Source: an uncultured Alphaproteobacteria bacterium
Lineage (GTDB): Bacteria; Pseudomonadota; Alphaproteobacteria; GCA-2731375
NCBI GenBank assembly: GCA_951812805.1
Contig: CATOSZ010000003.1
Coordinates: 884,557-948,556 of the forward strand
DNA: 64,000 nt
Direction: 5' to 3'
Below, in pieces: positions 1 through 8,506 of the stretch. Numbering within the stretch: position 1 is the first letter of the stretch; each line of letters opens with the position of its first letter. Made by a program: the position numbers and the translations under genes. The notes below the pieces were generated by a model. That model saw only the letters and a program-made list of their open reading frames with translations. It was not told where the DNA came from and searched no databases.

Positions 1-227
1 TCGCCCAGACCGGCGTTTCGCAGCTGATGGCCGACGACCCGACCATGCGGATCGTGCGCGCCGTCCTGGGCGGCGTCGGCGGGCTGGCCTGCGCGGCGGT
101 AACGCTCGGCGCGCTTGCGACGATCGTCGACATGCGTGACAAGCTGGTGGAGATTCGCGACGCCATGACGACGGATCCGGCCTGGAAATCGACCGACAGC
201 GGGCCGATGAAATGGGAACAATCCTGA
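1..227 (+). CDS. Hypothetical protein, 3' end only
   Basis: The reading frame is open from base 3 to the TGA at 225-227, giving 74 visible residues; the 5' end lies outside the window. A hydrophobic Gly/Ala-rich stretch at about visible residues 18-42 could be a membrane segment. It is followed by a charged tail ending in KWEQS. I do not recognise the family. The stop is only 16 bases before the next start codon (244), so the gene probably belongs to the same operon as the EHMPER protein, hydrolase and amidohydrolase downstream. Confidence 0.5.
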   Translation, partial: AQTGVSQLMADDPTMRIVRAVLGGVGGLACAAVTLGALATIVDMRDKLVEIRDAMTTDPAWKSTDSGPMKWEQS

Positions 228-247
228 GGGGAGGTCAAGACGAATGG

Positions 248-257
248 CATTGCTGGG
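248..257. repeat. ISAs1 target-site duplication, left copy
   Basis: CATTGCTGGG lies directly before the left IS end and is repeated exactly at 1467-1476. Ten bases fits the 8-10 bp duplication known for the ISAs1 family. Confidence 0.92.
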
Positions 258-1466
258 CAGGGGAATCGCATTTGGAATTGCCTTGACGTGCGTGTTTGAT
301 CTTGAGGTATTGGCGCGAATCGATTCTACCCGGTCTTTTCACGGGTGGAGGTTGCGATGGAAGGCTTTCTGGAGTGCTTTGAGGGTCTCGAGGATCCGCG
401 GACTGGCAATGCCGGGCGTCACGATCTGCTGGAGATCTTGACGATCGCCCTGTGCACGGTCCTCTCGGGCGGTCAGACGGCGGTCGACATGGCGATCTTC
501 GCGCGTGAAAAGGAGGCGTTCCTGCGGGAATTTCTCGTACTCGAACATGGCGTGCCGAGCCACGACACCTTCAGCCGGGTGTTCCGGTTGCTGGATCCGG
601 AGGCGTTCGGCGCCTGCTTCCAGCGCTTCATGGCGCGCTTTTCCGAGACCTGCCAAGGGGTCATTGCGATCGACGGCAAGGTGGTGCGGCGATCCTACGA
701 CAAGGCGAGCGGCACGTCGGCGCTGCATATGGTCTCGGCCTGGGGCTGTGATCAGCGGCTGGTGTTGGGGCAAGTCGCCACCGACGCCAAGTCCAACGAG
801 ATCACCGCCGTGCCGAAGCTGTTGAAACTATTGAGCCTCGAGGGGACGATCGTGACCGTGGACGCCCTCAATTGCCAGCGCGCCATCGCCAGCCAGATTA
901 TCGAGCAGGGGGGTGACTACGCCCTGGCGTTGAAGGGCAATCAAGGCACGCTGCATGACGACGTGAGAACCTTCCTCGACGATCCGAAAGCCGAAGCGAC
1001 CACCACCGACACCACGGTCGATGGCGATCATGGCCGCATCGAGACCCGTGCCGCTCTCGTCTCCAGCCACGTCGAGTGGCTGCAAGAGCGCCATCATTGG
1101 CCGGGCCTGAAGGCGGTCGCCAAAGTCACCCGGACCCGCGAGTGCGCGGAGAAGACGTCGAGCGAAACCGCCTACTACCTGCTCAGCCAGCCGCTCGACG
1201 CCGAGCGCTTCAATCCCGTTGCCCGGGCGCACTGGGGGGTCGAAAACCGCCTGCACTGGTGCCTCGATGTCCAAATGAACGAAGACCAAGACAGAACCCG
1301 CAAGGACAATGGACCGCACAATCTCGCCGTCCTGCGCCACATGGCGCTCAATGTCATGCGAAAGGATCCACGAAAAGACTCGCTGCGCGCCAAGTTCAAA
1401 ATCGCCGCTTGGAACAACGACTATCTCCTGTCACTCCTCGGCAAATTCTGAAATGCGATTGCCCTG
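258..1466 (+). mobile_element. ISAs1-family insertion sequence, copy 1
   Basis: This is a complete 1209-bp element. Its left end is CAGGGGAATCGCATTT and its right end, read inward, is CAGGGCAATCGCATTT, so 15 of 16 bases match as terminal inverted repeats. It holds one transposase gene and is flanked by a 10-bp direct repeat (248-257, 1467-1476). The copy at 49906-51114 has the same length, the same orientation and an identical transposase protein, so movement was recent. It sits after codon 4 of the EHMPER gene. Confidence 0.95.
357..1451 (+). CDS. ISAs1-family DDE transposase
   Basis: This 364-residue transposase belongs to the ISAs1 family (DDE_Tnp_ISAs1 type). An N-terminal helical domain (residues ~5-90) precedes the catalytic core. 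Visible acidic motifs are IAIDGK near residue 106, VTVDALNCQ around 165, and HWGVENRLHW near 295, which carries the glutamate. The ATG at 357 is preceded by GGAGG at 348-352; a GTG at 345 would add four residues. It ends 15 bases before the right IS terminus, as usual for single-gene insertion sequences. The protein is identical to the one at 50005-51099, so it is probably still active. Confidence 0.95.
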   Translation: MEGFLECFEGLEDPRTGNAGRHDLLEILTIALCTVLSGGQTAVDMAIFAREKEAFLREFLVLEHGVPSHDTFSRVFRLLDPEAFGACFQRFMARFSETCQGVIAIDGKVVRRSYDKASGTSALHMVSAWGCDQRLVLGQVATDAKSNEITAVPKLLKLLSLEGTIVTVDALNCQRAIASQIIEQGGDYALALKGNQGTLHDDVRTFLDDPKAEATTTDTTVDGDHGRIETRAALVSSHVEWLQERHHWPGLKAVAKVTRTRECAEKTSSETAYYLLSQPLDAERFNPVARAHWGVENRLHWCLDVQMNEDQDRTRKDNGPHNLAVLRHMALNVMRKDPRKDSLRAKFKIAAWNNDYLLSLLGKF

Positions 1467-1476
1467 CATTGCTGGG
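1467..1476. repeat. ISAs1 target-site duplication, right copy
   Basis: CATTGCTGGG directly after the right IS end, an exact copy of 248-257. Confidence 0.92.
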
Positions 1477-2148
1477 CGCGGGCGCCATGGTGTTCTGGCA
1501 CGACATCGTCGGCGACGACGACGACTACAATCATTGGCACGGCTTCGAACACATGCCGGAACGGGTCGGCATCGATGGCTTCCATCGCGGCCGCCGCTAC
1601 CGGGCGTTCTGGGGCGGGCCCGAGTATTTCAACATGTACGAGACGGCCGGGCCCGAGACATTGACCTCGCCCGGCTACCTTGCCCGCCTGAACGATCCGA
1701 CACCCTGGACGCAAGCCTCGCTGCCGGCCTTCAAGAACTCCAACCGCACGCTCTGCCGGATCGCGGCGAGCCATGGGCGGGGTACCGGTGGATACCTGCT
1801 GACCCTGCGCCTCTCCCCGGGGATCGGCGGCGGTGCCGGCTTGCAGGGTGCGCTCGCCGACACTCTGCTGCCGGCATTCACCGAACGGCCCCATGTCGTC
1901 GGTGCCCACCTGCTGCTGGCGGACGAGGCCGCGAGCCGGCTGGAAACCGAGGAAAAGGCACTGCGCGACGCCCCCGACGAGGTCGCCGATTGGGTCGTGC
2001 TGGTCGAGGCGATGCGGCCGGAACCGCTGCAGACCCTGCTGACGGGCGAGCTGTCGGAACCGGCGCTCGGTGCCCACGGCGCGGCCGGCGGCCAGCGCGC
2101 GGCGATCTACCACCTGCTCCATATCCTCAACGAGAACGAGTTGACCTG

Positions 2149-3369
2149 ATGCGTGATGTCGTAAAACCGGAAACCGTGGGACTGTGTTCCGATCGCCTTG
2201 CACGGATCGGACACTGGATGCAGGGCTATGTCGACGACGGCCGCCTGGTCGGCGCGCTCGTCGCCGTCGCCCGCCGCGGCCAGCTCGCCTATCTGGAGAC
2301 GGCCGGCCTGGCCGACGCCAAGGCGAAAAAGCCGATGGCCCCCGATACGGTCTTCCGAATCTATTCCATGACCAAGCCGATCGTCGCCGCCTGCCTGATG
2401 ACCTTCTACGAGGAGGCCCGCTTCCAGCTCGACGATGAAATCGCCAAATTCATCCCCGCGCTGGCCGACATGAAGGTGCACATCGGCGGCGACGGCCCGC
2501 TCGCCCTGGTGCCCGCGGCCCGGCCGATCACCGTGCGCCACCTGCTCACCCACAGCTCGGGCCTGGTCTACGGTCATGCCGCCCCCGCGGCCATCGCCGC
2601 GGCCTACGAGGCGCATCGCATCGATTACCGTGCCTCGGAGGGGCCGGATACGCTCGAGCAGGTGATCGACCGGTTGGGCGAGGTGCCGCTCGCCTGCCAT
2701 CCCGGCGACGAGTGGAACTACAGCGTCTCGATCGACGTGCTCGGCCGGCTGATCGAGGTCCTGGCGGACCAGCCCCTCGACCAGGTATTGCGTGAGCGGA
2801 TCTTCGAGCCCCTCGGCATGAGCGAGACCGGTTTCACCGTACCGGCCGAGGCCCGGGACCGCTTCGCGGCCTGTTACGAGCCGACGGCGAAGGGCAAGAC
2901 GCGGCTTTATGATGCCGCCGAGGGCAGCCGTTTCACCAAACCGGCGGTGCTGTTTTCCGGTGGTGGCGGCCTCGTCTCGACCTTCGCGGACTACGACGCC
3001 TTCTGCCAGATGCTGGCCAACAAGGGGGAACTCGCGGGTCAACGCATCCTCGGCCGGCGTACGGTCGAGTACATGACGGTCAACCACCTGCCGGGCGACC
3101 TCGCCTCGATGGGCCAGCCCGTCTTCTCCGAGACCAGCTACGAGGGGATCGGCTACGGCCTCGGCATGGCGGTGGTGCTCGACCCGGCCGTCGCGCAGAT
3201 GATGACCAGCGTCGGCGAATATCACTGGGGCGGCCTCGCCAGCACCGCCTTCTGGATCGACCCGGTGGAGGAGATGCAGGTGATCTTCCTCACCCAGCTC
3301 ATCCCCTCTTCCACCTATCCGATCCGCCGCGAGCTGCGCGTGCTCGCCAGCCAGGCGCTGATCGATTGA
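2149..3369 (+). CDS. Serine hydrolase, class C beta-lactamase-like
   Basis: The 406-residue protein has the beta-lactamase/transpeptidase-like fold of esterases and penicillin-binding-protein relatives. The nucleophile motif S-M-T-K is at residues 73-76, the second motif has Tyr191 in WNYSVSID, and the third is a W-G-G at 360-362 in place of the lactamase K-T-G. That set is typical of the EstB-like esterase branch rather than true beta-lactamases. No signal peptide is visible, so it is probably cytoplasmic. The ATG overlaps the previous stop (TGATG), so translation is likely coupled. Its substrate cannot be read from the sequence; an ester or amide hydrolase is likely. Confidence 0.85.
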   Translation: MRDVVKPETVGLCSDRLARIGHWMQGYVDDGRLVGALVAVARRGQLAYLETAGLADAKAKKPMAPDTVFRIYSMTKPIVAACLMTFYEEARFQLDDEIAKFIPALADMKVHIGGDGPLALVPAARPITVRHLLTHSSGLVYGHAAPAAIAAAYEAHRIDYRASEGPDTLEQVIDRLGEVPLACHPGDEWNYSVSIDVLGRLIEVLADQPLDQVLRERIFEPLGMSETGFTVPAEARDRFAACYEPTAKGKTRLYDAAEGSRFTKPAVLFSGGGGLVSTFADYDAFCQMLANKGELAGQRILGRRTVEYMTVNHLPGDLASMGQPVFSETSYEGIGYGLGMAVVLDPAVAQMMTSVGEYHWGGLASTAFWIDPVEEMQVIFLTQLIPSSTYPIRRELRVLASQALID

Positions 3370-3377
3370 GGCCGGCG

Positions 3378-4235
3378 ATGCGATATCTGGCCCTCGTTTT
3401 CGCCCTGGCGATTTCGGCGCTGTCGTCCGCCCCTCGCGCGGACGAGCCGCTGCCGATCTTCGACACCCACATGCATTACAGCGCGTCCGCCTGGGTGGAA
3501 CTCGACGCGCCCGGCATCCTCGACAAGATGGAACGGGTGGACGTCGTCCGCGCGCTTGTCTCCTCCACCCCGGACGACGGCACGTTGCGCCTGGCGAAGG
3601 CAGCGCCCAAGCGTTTCGTACCCATGCTGCGGCCCTATCACGAGGATGTCGACAGCGGCAACTGGTACATGGACGCGCGCATCCTCGACTATCTCTCTGA
3701 ACGGCTGGACCGGGGTGGCTATGTCGGGATCGGCGAATTTCACCTGTTCGATCCGGCCGCGGCGGAGAGCGAGGTGGTCCGCGCCGTCGTCGCGCTGGCG
3801 CTGAAGCACGACATCCACCTGCATATCCACACCGGCTTCGAGGCGGTGGAACGGATCCTCGCCTACGAACCGCGGGTGAAGATCCTCTGGGCGCATGCCG
3901 GCATGAGCGACCCGGCCGAAATCATCGAACGCACGCTGGACCGCCACCCGACCGTGGTGACGGAGACCTCGTTCCGCGCCGGCGACGTGGCGCCCGGCGG
4001 CGCACTGTCGCCCGCCTGGCAGCGCCTGCTGGAAAAACACCGCAAGCGGGTGATGATCGGCACCGACACCTACGTGAACGGACGCTGGGTCTTCTACGAG
4101 GGCCTGGTGGCGGAGCATCGCGCCTGGCTGCGCCTGCTGCCGCGCGACATCGCGGAGGATATTGCCTTCCGCAACGCCGTCCGCCTGTTCGGCACCGGCG
4201 GCCTGGATCGGCTGGAGGGTCGGGCCGGCCGATGA
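3378..4235 (+). CDS. Secreted amidohydrolase-family protein
   Basis: The 285-residue protein starts with a signal peptide (MRYLALVFALAISALSSAPRA). FDTHMHY near residues 31-37 is the metal-binding HxH of amidohydrolases, followed by LHIHTG, ILWAHAG and GTDTYV, matching the Amidohydro_2 (TIM-barrel) family. I chose ATG 3378 because GAGG lies six bases upstream; a TTG at 3366 overlapping the previous stop would add four residues. It is probably periplasmic. The 3' end overlaps the next gene (ATGA at 4232), so this is a tight operon with the serine hydrolase, which suggests sequential cleavage of one compound. Confidence 0.8.
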   Translation: MRYLALVFALAISALSSAPRADEPLPIFDTHMHYSASAWVELDAPGILDKMERVDVVRALVSSTPDDGTLRLAKAAPKRFVPMLRPYHEDVDSGNWYMDARILDYLSERLDRGGYVGIGEFHLFDPAAAESEVVRAVVALALKHDIHLHIHTGFEAVERILAYEPRVKILWAHAGMSDPAEIIERTLDRHPTVVTETSFRAGDVAPGGALSPAWQRLLEKHRKRVMIGTDTYVNGRWVFYEGLVAEHRAWLRLLPRDIAEDIAFRNAVRLFGTGGLDRLEGRAGR

Positions 4236-5417
4236 CGGGTGCGGCGCCGTCCCCCGCCCCGTCGCGCGCGCCGGTCGCGGGCATTCCCTGGGTCATGGCG
4301 GTGCTGCTCTTGCAGCTGGCACTCGCCTTTTTGTTGCTCGGCAGCTGGCACACCTTGACGGGGGAGGACGGAGTCAGCCGGGCCGGAAACCCCATCGGCG
4401 TCGACTTCAACCAGTATTACGCGGTCAGCACCGCCACCCTCCGGGGCATGCCGGAGGTCGCCTACGATCCGACCCGCCTGTTCGAGATCGAAGCGGAGAC
4501 AGCGACGGTCGACGACTGGCGCCACAGCTGGTCCTATCCGCCAAGCGCCCTGCTCTTCGTCTGGCCGCTCGCCACCATGCCCTATTTCGCGGCGCTGGCC
4601 GTCTGGCTGTTGGCGACGCTCGCACTGCTGCTCGCCGTCTGCTGGCGGATCGCACCGCATCCCTGGACGCCGGTCCTGGTGCTGCTGTTCCCCGCCGTCG
4701 GGCTGTCGATCTTCTCCGGTCAGAACGGTTGCCTCTCGGCGGCCTTGCTGGCCGGCGCGCTCACCTTCCTGCGCGAGAAACCCTGGCTCGCCGGTCTCTG
4801 TCTCGGCCTGCTGACCTACAAGCCGAGCCTCGGGCTGTTGATCCCCATAGCGCTGCTCGCCGCCGGCCATTGGCGCGTCATGTTCTGGGCGATCGGTGCC
4901 ACCGTCCTGTTTTGCCTGGCTAGCCTGCTGGCCTTCGGGGCCGAGCCCTGGCTCGCCTACCCGAACTCCTTCGCCTTCATGCGCCAGCAGTTGACCGATC
5001 CGGCGCTGGTCTATTTTCCGGTGCCGACGCCCTATGCCCAGGCGAAACTCTGGGCCCTGCCGCAGGCGGTCGCCGACGGGGTGCATATCGCCGGCCTGCT
5101 GGCCGCGGCCGTCTTCGTCTTCTGGCTCTGGCGCGGCGCGGCCCGCTTCGAGATCAAGGCGGCCGGGCTGATCCTGGCCATCCCCTTCTCGACGCCCTAT
5201 CTGCAATTCTACGACATGGCCATCCTGGCCGTCGGCCTGCTCTACCTGGCGCTCGCCGCGCGGGAGGAGGGGTGGCTCAAAGGCGAACGCTGGCTCGTCA
5301 TGCTGGCCTTCGTCGCCGTTCTGGAGCCTGGCGGCGGTGAGCAACCTGCAGCTCTGGCCGCCGCTGTTGCTGGCGCTCGCCTGGTATATCGCCCGGCGCG
5401 TTCGCCGGGCCGCCTGA
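4232..5417 (+). pseudogene. GT87-like membrane glycosyltransferase, frameshifted
   Basis: This polytopic protein has about ten hydrophobic segments, an early GVDFNQYY motif and W-S-Y-P-P in a loop, as in the DUF2029/GT87 mannosyltransferase-like family that uses polyprenyl-phosphate sugars. The main frame runs on to 5473 into the opposite-strand transporter gene, with a non-hydrophobic, Pro/Arg-rich tail. Switching frame at about 5318 gives FWSLAAVSNLQLWPPLLLAL and then a short basic end, stopping at 5417, three bases before the neighbour. That is a natural final membrane helix. One extra base (or two missing) near 5311-5319 explains it. It could be a real mutation or a sequence error. Confidence 0.7.
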
Positions 5418-5420
5418 CCC

Positions 5421-6521
5421 TCAGACCACCATATCGGTCGAGGGATCGATCAGGTGCATGCGATCCATGTTGACCGAAAGGGTCATGGCCTCGCCGACAT
5501 CGCTGACGGAGCGCGGCTCCGAGCGGCCGCAGACCTCGGTCCCATCGATATCGAAGAACACCATGGTGTCCATGCCCATCGGCTCCAGCACTTCGACCTG
5601 GATTTGCAGGTCCTGCGTCGTCTCCTCCGCATGCGGGCGATGTTCGGTCAAATGTTCCGGCCGGATGCCGAAGATCATGTCCTTGCCGACATAGGGCGCA
5701 TAGCGATCGGTGCGGTCCGTCGGCACGCCGAGCGCGACCTGGTCGCTCAGGCGAATGGCGAGGCCGGCGCCGGTCTGCTCGATGCCGCAGTCGATGAAAT
5801 TCATCGCCGGCGAGCCGATGAAGCTGGCGACGAACCGGGTCTGCGGATTGTTGTACATCTCGTCCGGGCTGCCGACCTGCTCGATCACGCCGTGGTTCAT
5901 CACCACGATGCGGTCGGCCAGCGTCATCGCCTCGACCTGGTCATGGGTCACATAGACCACGGTGGTCTTCACCCGCTGATGGATCTTCTTGATCTCCGTG
6001 CGCATCTGCACCCGCAACTTGGCGTCGAGGTTGGAGAGCGGCTCGTCGAACAGGAAGACCTGCGGATCGCGCACGATGGCGCGGCCCATGGCCACGCGCT
6101 GGCGCTGGCCACCGGACAGCTGCCCGGGACGGCGTTCCAGCAACTCGCCGATATTGAGGATCTCGGCCGCGGACATGACCCGGCGATCGATCTCCGCCTT
6201 GTCCGTCTTGCGCAGGCGGAGGCCGAAGGACATGTTGCCGTAGACGCTCATGTGCGGATAGAGGGCGTAGTTCTGGAACACCATCGCGATATCGCGGTCG
6301 CGCGGCGGGACGTCGTTGACGACCCGGTCGCCGACCTGGATCTGGCCGCCGGTGATGTCCTCAAGGCCGGCGATCATGCGCAATGTCGTCGTCTTGCCGC
6401 AGCCCGACGGGCCGACCAGCGCCACGAACTCGTTGTGCTCGATGTCCAGGTTGATGCCCCGCACCGCCATTACGTCGGCGCCGTAGCGTTTCCACAGGTC
6501 TTGCAGTCGAATTTCAGCCAT
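5421..6521 (-). CDS. ugpC: ABC transporter ATPase, UgpC/MalK type
   Basis: The 366-residue ATPase energises the sugar-type importer encoded upstream. It has Walker [10 protein letters not shown] (residues ~38-46), the Q-loop in [13 protein letters not shown], signature LSGGQRQR, Walker [17 protein letters not shown], and a switch histidine in [10 protein letters not shown]. The C-terminal ~130 residues form the regulatory TOBE/OB domain typical of the MalK-UgpC subfamily. It is the last gene of a minus-strand operon (binding protein, two permeases, ATPase). The symbol is by similarity only; the substrate is not shown. Confidence 0.9.
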   Translation of the reverse strand: MAEIRLQDLWKRYGADVMAVRGINLDIEHNEFVALVGPSGCGKTTTLRMIAGLEDITGGQIQVGDRVVNDVPPRDRDIAMVFQNYALYPHMSVYGNMSFGLRLRKTDKAEIDRRVMSAAEILNIGELLERRPGQLSGGQRQRVAMGRAIVRDPQVFLFDEPLSNLDAKLRVQMRTEIKKIHQRVKTTVVYVTHDQVEAMTLADRIVVMNHGVIEQVGSPDEMYNNPQTRFVASFIGSPAMNFIDCGIEQTGAGLAIRLSDQVALGVPTDRTDRYAPYVGKDMIFGIRPEHLTEHRPHAEETTQDLQIQVEVLEPMGMDTMVFFDIDGTEVCGRSEPRSVSDVGEAMTLSVNMDRMHLIDPSTDMVV

Positions 6522-6573
6522 GCCGTCCTCGGTTCGGGGGCGTCGCCGCCCCGCCTTGCAGGTGGTCTGTCGG

Positions 6574-7488
6574 TTACTTGATTGCGCCCTGGGTCAGGCC
6601 GGAGGTGTAGTAGTCCATCAGGAAGCCATACAGGATCACGATCGGCACCGTGCCCAGCATGCAAGCCGCCATGAGCGAGCCCCAGAAGTAGATGTCGCCG
6701 CGGATCAGCTCGGTGAAGACACCCACGGAAACGGTCTTGGCGTGCTCGTCCTGGATGAACACCAGCGAGTAGAGGAACTCGTTCCAGCTCAAGGTGTAGG
6801 AGAACAGGATGGCGCAGATGATCCCGGGAATGGCCATCGGCAGCACGACGCGGAAGAGCGCGCCGAGACGGGTACAGCCGTCGAGATAGGCGCATTCCTC
6901 GACCTCGAAGGGGATGGTGCGGAAGTAGCCCATCAACAGCCAGGTGACGAAGGGGATCAGGAAGGTCGGATAGGTCAGGATCAACGACCAGTAGGTATCG
7001 CGGATCGGGATGAAGTCGTCGATGAAGTTGATGACGTCGACCAGGGGGAGGAACAGCAGGGTCTGCGGCACCAGGTAGGTGATGAAGACCGCGACGCCGA
7101 ACGCCTCGACACCCTTGAAGCGCAGCCGTGCCAGGGCATAGGCGGCGAGGATGCCGATCGAGACCGAGATGATCGTCGACACCGTCGTCACGATGAAGGT
7201 GTTGATCATCCAATGCTCGAAAAACACCGTATCGGTCCACAGGAAGGTGAAGTTCTCCCACTCGATGCCCCGGGTCCAGAACGGCGACTTGCCGAGATTG
7301 TTGATCTCCTGCTTCGACTTCAGCGAGGTGATGAAGATGATGTAGAAGGGAAACAGCGCGAAGGCCAGATAGGGCAACAGGGCGATGTAGTTCGCCATCG
7401 CCTTGCGCCGCCGCCACAGCGGGACCTTGTTTTCCGCGACGGCGGCACCGCCGCCCGTCGTCATCGACACGCTAGAGTTCATAAGCAC
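6574..7488 (-). CDS. Carbohydrate ABC transporter permease, MalG/UgpE type
   Basis: This 304-residue inner-membrane permease has six predicted helices. The EAA loop [19 protein letters not shown] lies at about residues 200-218 and contacts the ATPase. The first ~25 residues are cytoplasmic and low in conservation, so starts at 7488, 7482 or 7464 are all possible. With 7488 the gene overlaps the upstream permease by 17 bases, which indicates translational coupling. It would form the heterodimeric pore with the product of 7472-8434. Confidence 0.88.
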   Translation of the reverse strand: MLMNSSVSMTTGGGAAVAENKVPLWRRRKAMANYIALLPYLAFALFPFYIIFITSLKSKQEINNLGKSPFWTRGIEWENFTFLWTDTVFFEHWMINTFIVTTVSTIISVSIGILAAYALARLRFKGVEAFGVAVFITYLVPQTLLFLPLVDVINFIDDFIPIRDTYWSLILTYPTFLIPFVTWLLMGYFRTIPFEVEECAYLDGCTRLGALFRVVLPMAIPGIICAILFSYTLSWNEFLYSLVFIQDEHAKTVSVGVFTELIRGDIYFWGSLMAACMLGTVPIVILYGFLMDYYTSGLTQGAIK

Positions 7489-8434
7489 TATCCCGTCTTA
7501 CCATCCGCAGCAGGAAGATCACGAAGAGCACCATCATCGGGAAGAGGAACAGCGAGATCGCCGCGCCCAGACCCACTTCGTGATTGAGGATGCCCAGGGT
7601 GAAGGAGTAGGTGGCGAAGAGATGCGTCTCGTTCATCGGACCGCCACGGGTCAGCACGTAGACGATGTTGAAGTCGGCCAGCGTGAAGATGGTCGAGAAC
7701 AGGATGATGATCGCCAGCACGGGCTTCAACAGCGGCAGGGTTATTTTCCAGAACTTCTGCCAGGTCGAGGCCCCGTCGATGTCCGCCGCCTCGTAGAGGT
7801 GGTCGGGAATGCTCATCAGGCCGGCCAGGATGGTGATGATGAAGAAGGGCAGGCCGCGCCAGATATTGACGAAGATCACCGAGCCGAGCGCCAGGGTCGG
7901 CTCGCCCAGGAACTGGTAGTCCCGGATCTCGAACAGGGTGAAGGGGAAGGTGTTCTGCAGGATCCAGTTGATGTGGCTGTAGGTCGGATCGAGGATCAGC
8001 CACCACCCCAGCGTCGTCAGCGCCGTCGGCGCCACGAAGGGCAGCAGCATGGCGCCCCGGAGGAATCGCTTCAAATGGGTGATCCGCTGCAGCAGCAGCG
8101 CGCAAAGCAATCCCAGCACCACCTTGCAGACCACGGATATCACCGCGAACAGGATGGTGTTGCGAATCACCAGGAGGAAGATGTCGTCCTCTTCGAAGAT
8201 ATAGACGAAATTCTCGAGGCCGATGAACTCCATCGGTTCGCCGATGAAGGCATCGCTCATCGAAAAATAGACGGCGAGGCCGAAGGGATAAACGATCAGG
8301 CAGAGCACCATGACGATCGACGGCAGGACGAAGAGATAGCCGTCCGTGTCGGGCCCGAGATTACGTCGCAAAAAGGAGCGGACTCCGGGGCTCGTGTTTC
8401 GAACCCCACCTTCAACTTCGCTTGCGGTCGCCAT
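7472..8434 (-). CDS. Carbohydrate ABC transporter permease, MalF/UgpA type
   Basis: The 320-residue permease has an N-terminal cytoplasmic tail, a first helix at about 33-55 and five further helices. The EAA motif LYEAADIDGASTWQKFWKI sits near residues 213-231. It is the partner of the MalG-type permease that it overlaps by 17 bases. The start lies about 70 bases downstream of the binding-protein stop, with a strong stem-loop (8459-8482) between them. Confidence 0.88.
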   Translation of the reverse strand: MATASEVEGGVRNTSPGVRSFLRRNLGPDTDGYLFVLPSIVMVLCLIVYPFGLAVYFSMSDAFIGEPMEFIGLENFVYIFEEDDIFLLVIRNTILFAVISVVCKVVLGLLCALLLQRITHLKRFLRGAMLLPFVAPTALTTLGWWLILDPTYSHINWILQNTFPFTLFEIRDYQFLGEPTLALGSVIFVNIWRGLPFFIITILAGLMSIPDHLYEAADIDGASTWQKFWKITLPLLKPVLAIIILFSTIFTLADFNIVYVLTRGGPMNETHLFATYSFTLGILNHEVGLGAAISLFLFPMMVLFVIFLLRMVRRDSAYEL

Positions 8435-8458
8435 GTATTGCTTCAGCCCAGTTGTGGA

Positions 8459-8482
8459 CCGGGGCGCGATGAAGCGCCCCGG
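8459..8482 (-). promoter_or_regulatory. Intercistronic stem-loop between binding protein and permease
   Basis: CCGGGGCGC (8459-8467) pairs perfectly with GCGCCCCGG (8474-8482) around a six-base loop. There is no T-tract, so it is not a standard terminator. Such hairpins after binding-protein genes often stabilise the upstream message and lower permease expression. That role is inferred from position. Confidence 0.55.
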
Positions 8483-8506
8483 CCCCGTTTACACTGTTGA
8501 TGGGTA

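Larger units (their letters stand above)
244..2149 (+). pseudogene. EHMPER-motif protein gene split by ISAs1
   Basis: The ATG at 244 follows GGGGAGG (228-234) at good spacing. After 14 bases the frame is broken by ISAs1 (258-1466) and its duplicated target (1467-1476). Removing the IS and one target copy joins 244-257 to 1477-2149 in frame and gives 228 residues. The protein has FEHMPERVG followed by FHRGRRYRAF near the N-terminus, a pattern I associate with small dimeric alpha/beta-barrel (EthD-like) proteins of unknown reaction; the second half is unassigned. An internal ATG at 1487 could still give a 220-residue protein lacking eight N-terminal residues, but it has no clear ribosome binding site. 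The TGA overlaps the hydrolase start at 2149. Confidence 0.75.

Noticed and set aside
4094..5344. Antisense frame of 416 codons opposite the GT87-like gene
   Set aside because: Gln/Gly/Arg-rich composition typical of a reverse-strand shadow; the plus-strand membrane protein is coherent.
5454..6581. Plus-strand frame of 375 codons opposite the ABC ATPase
   Set aside because: The minus strand encodes a complete ATPase with all motifs; this is its shadow.
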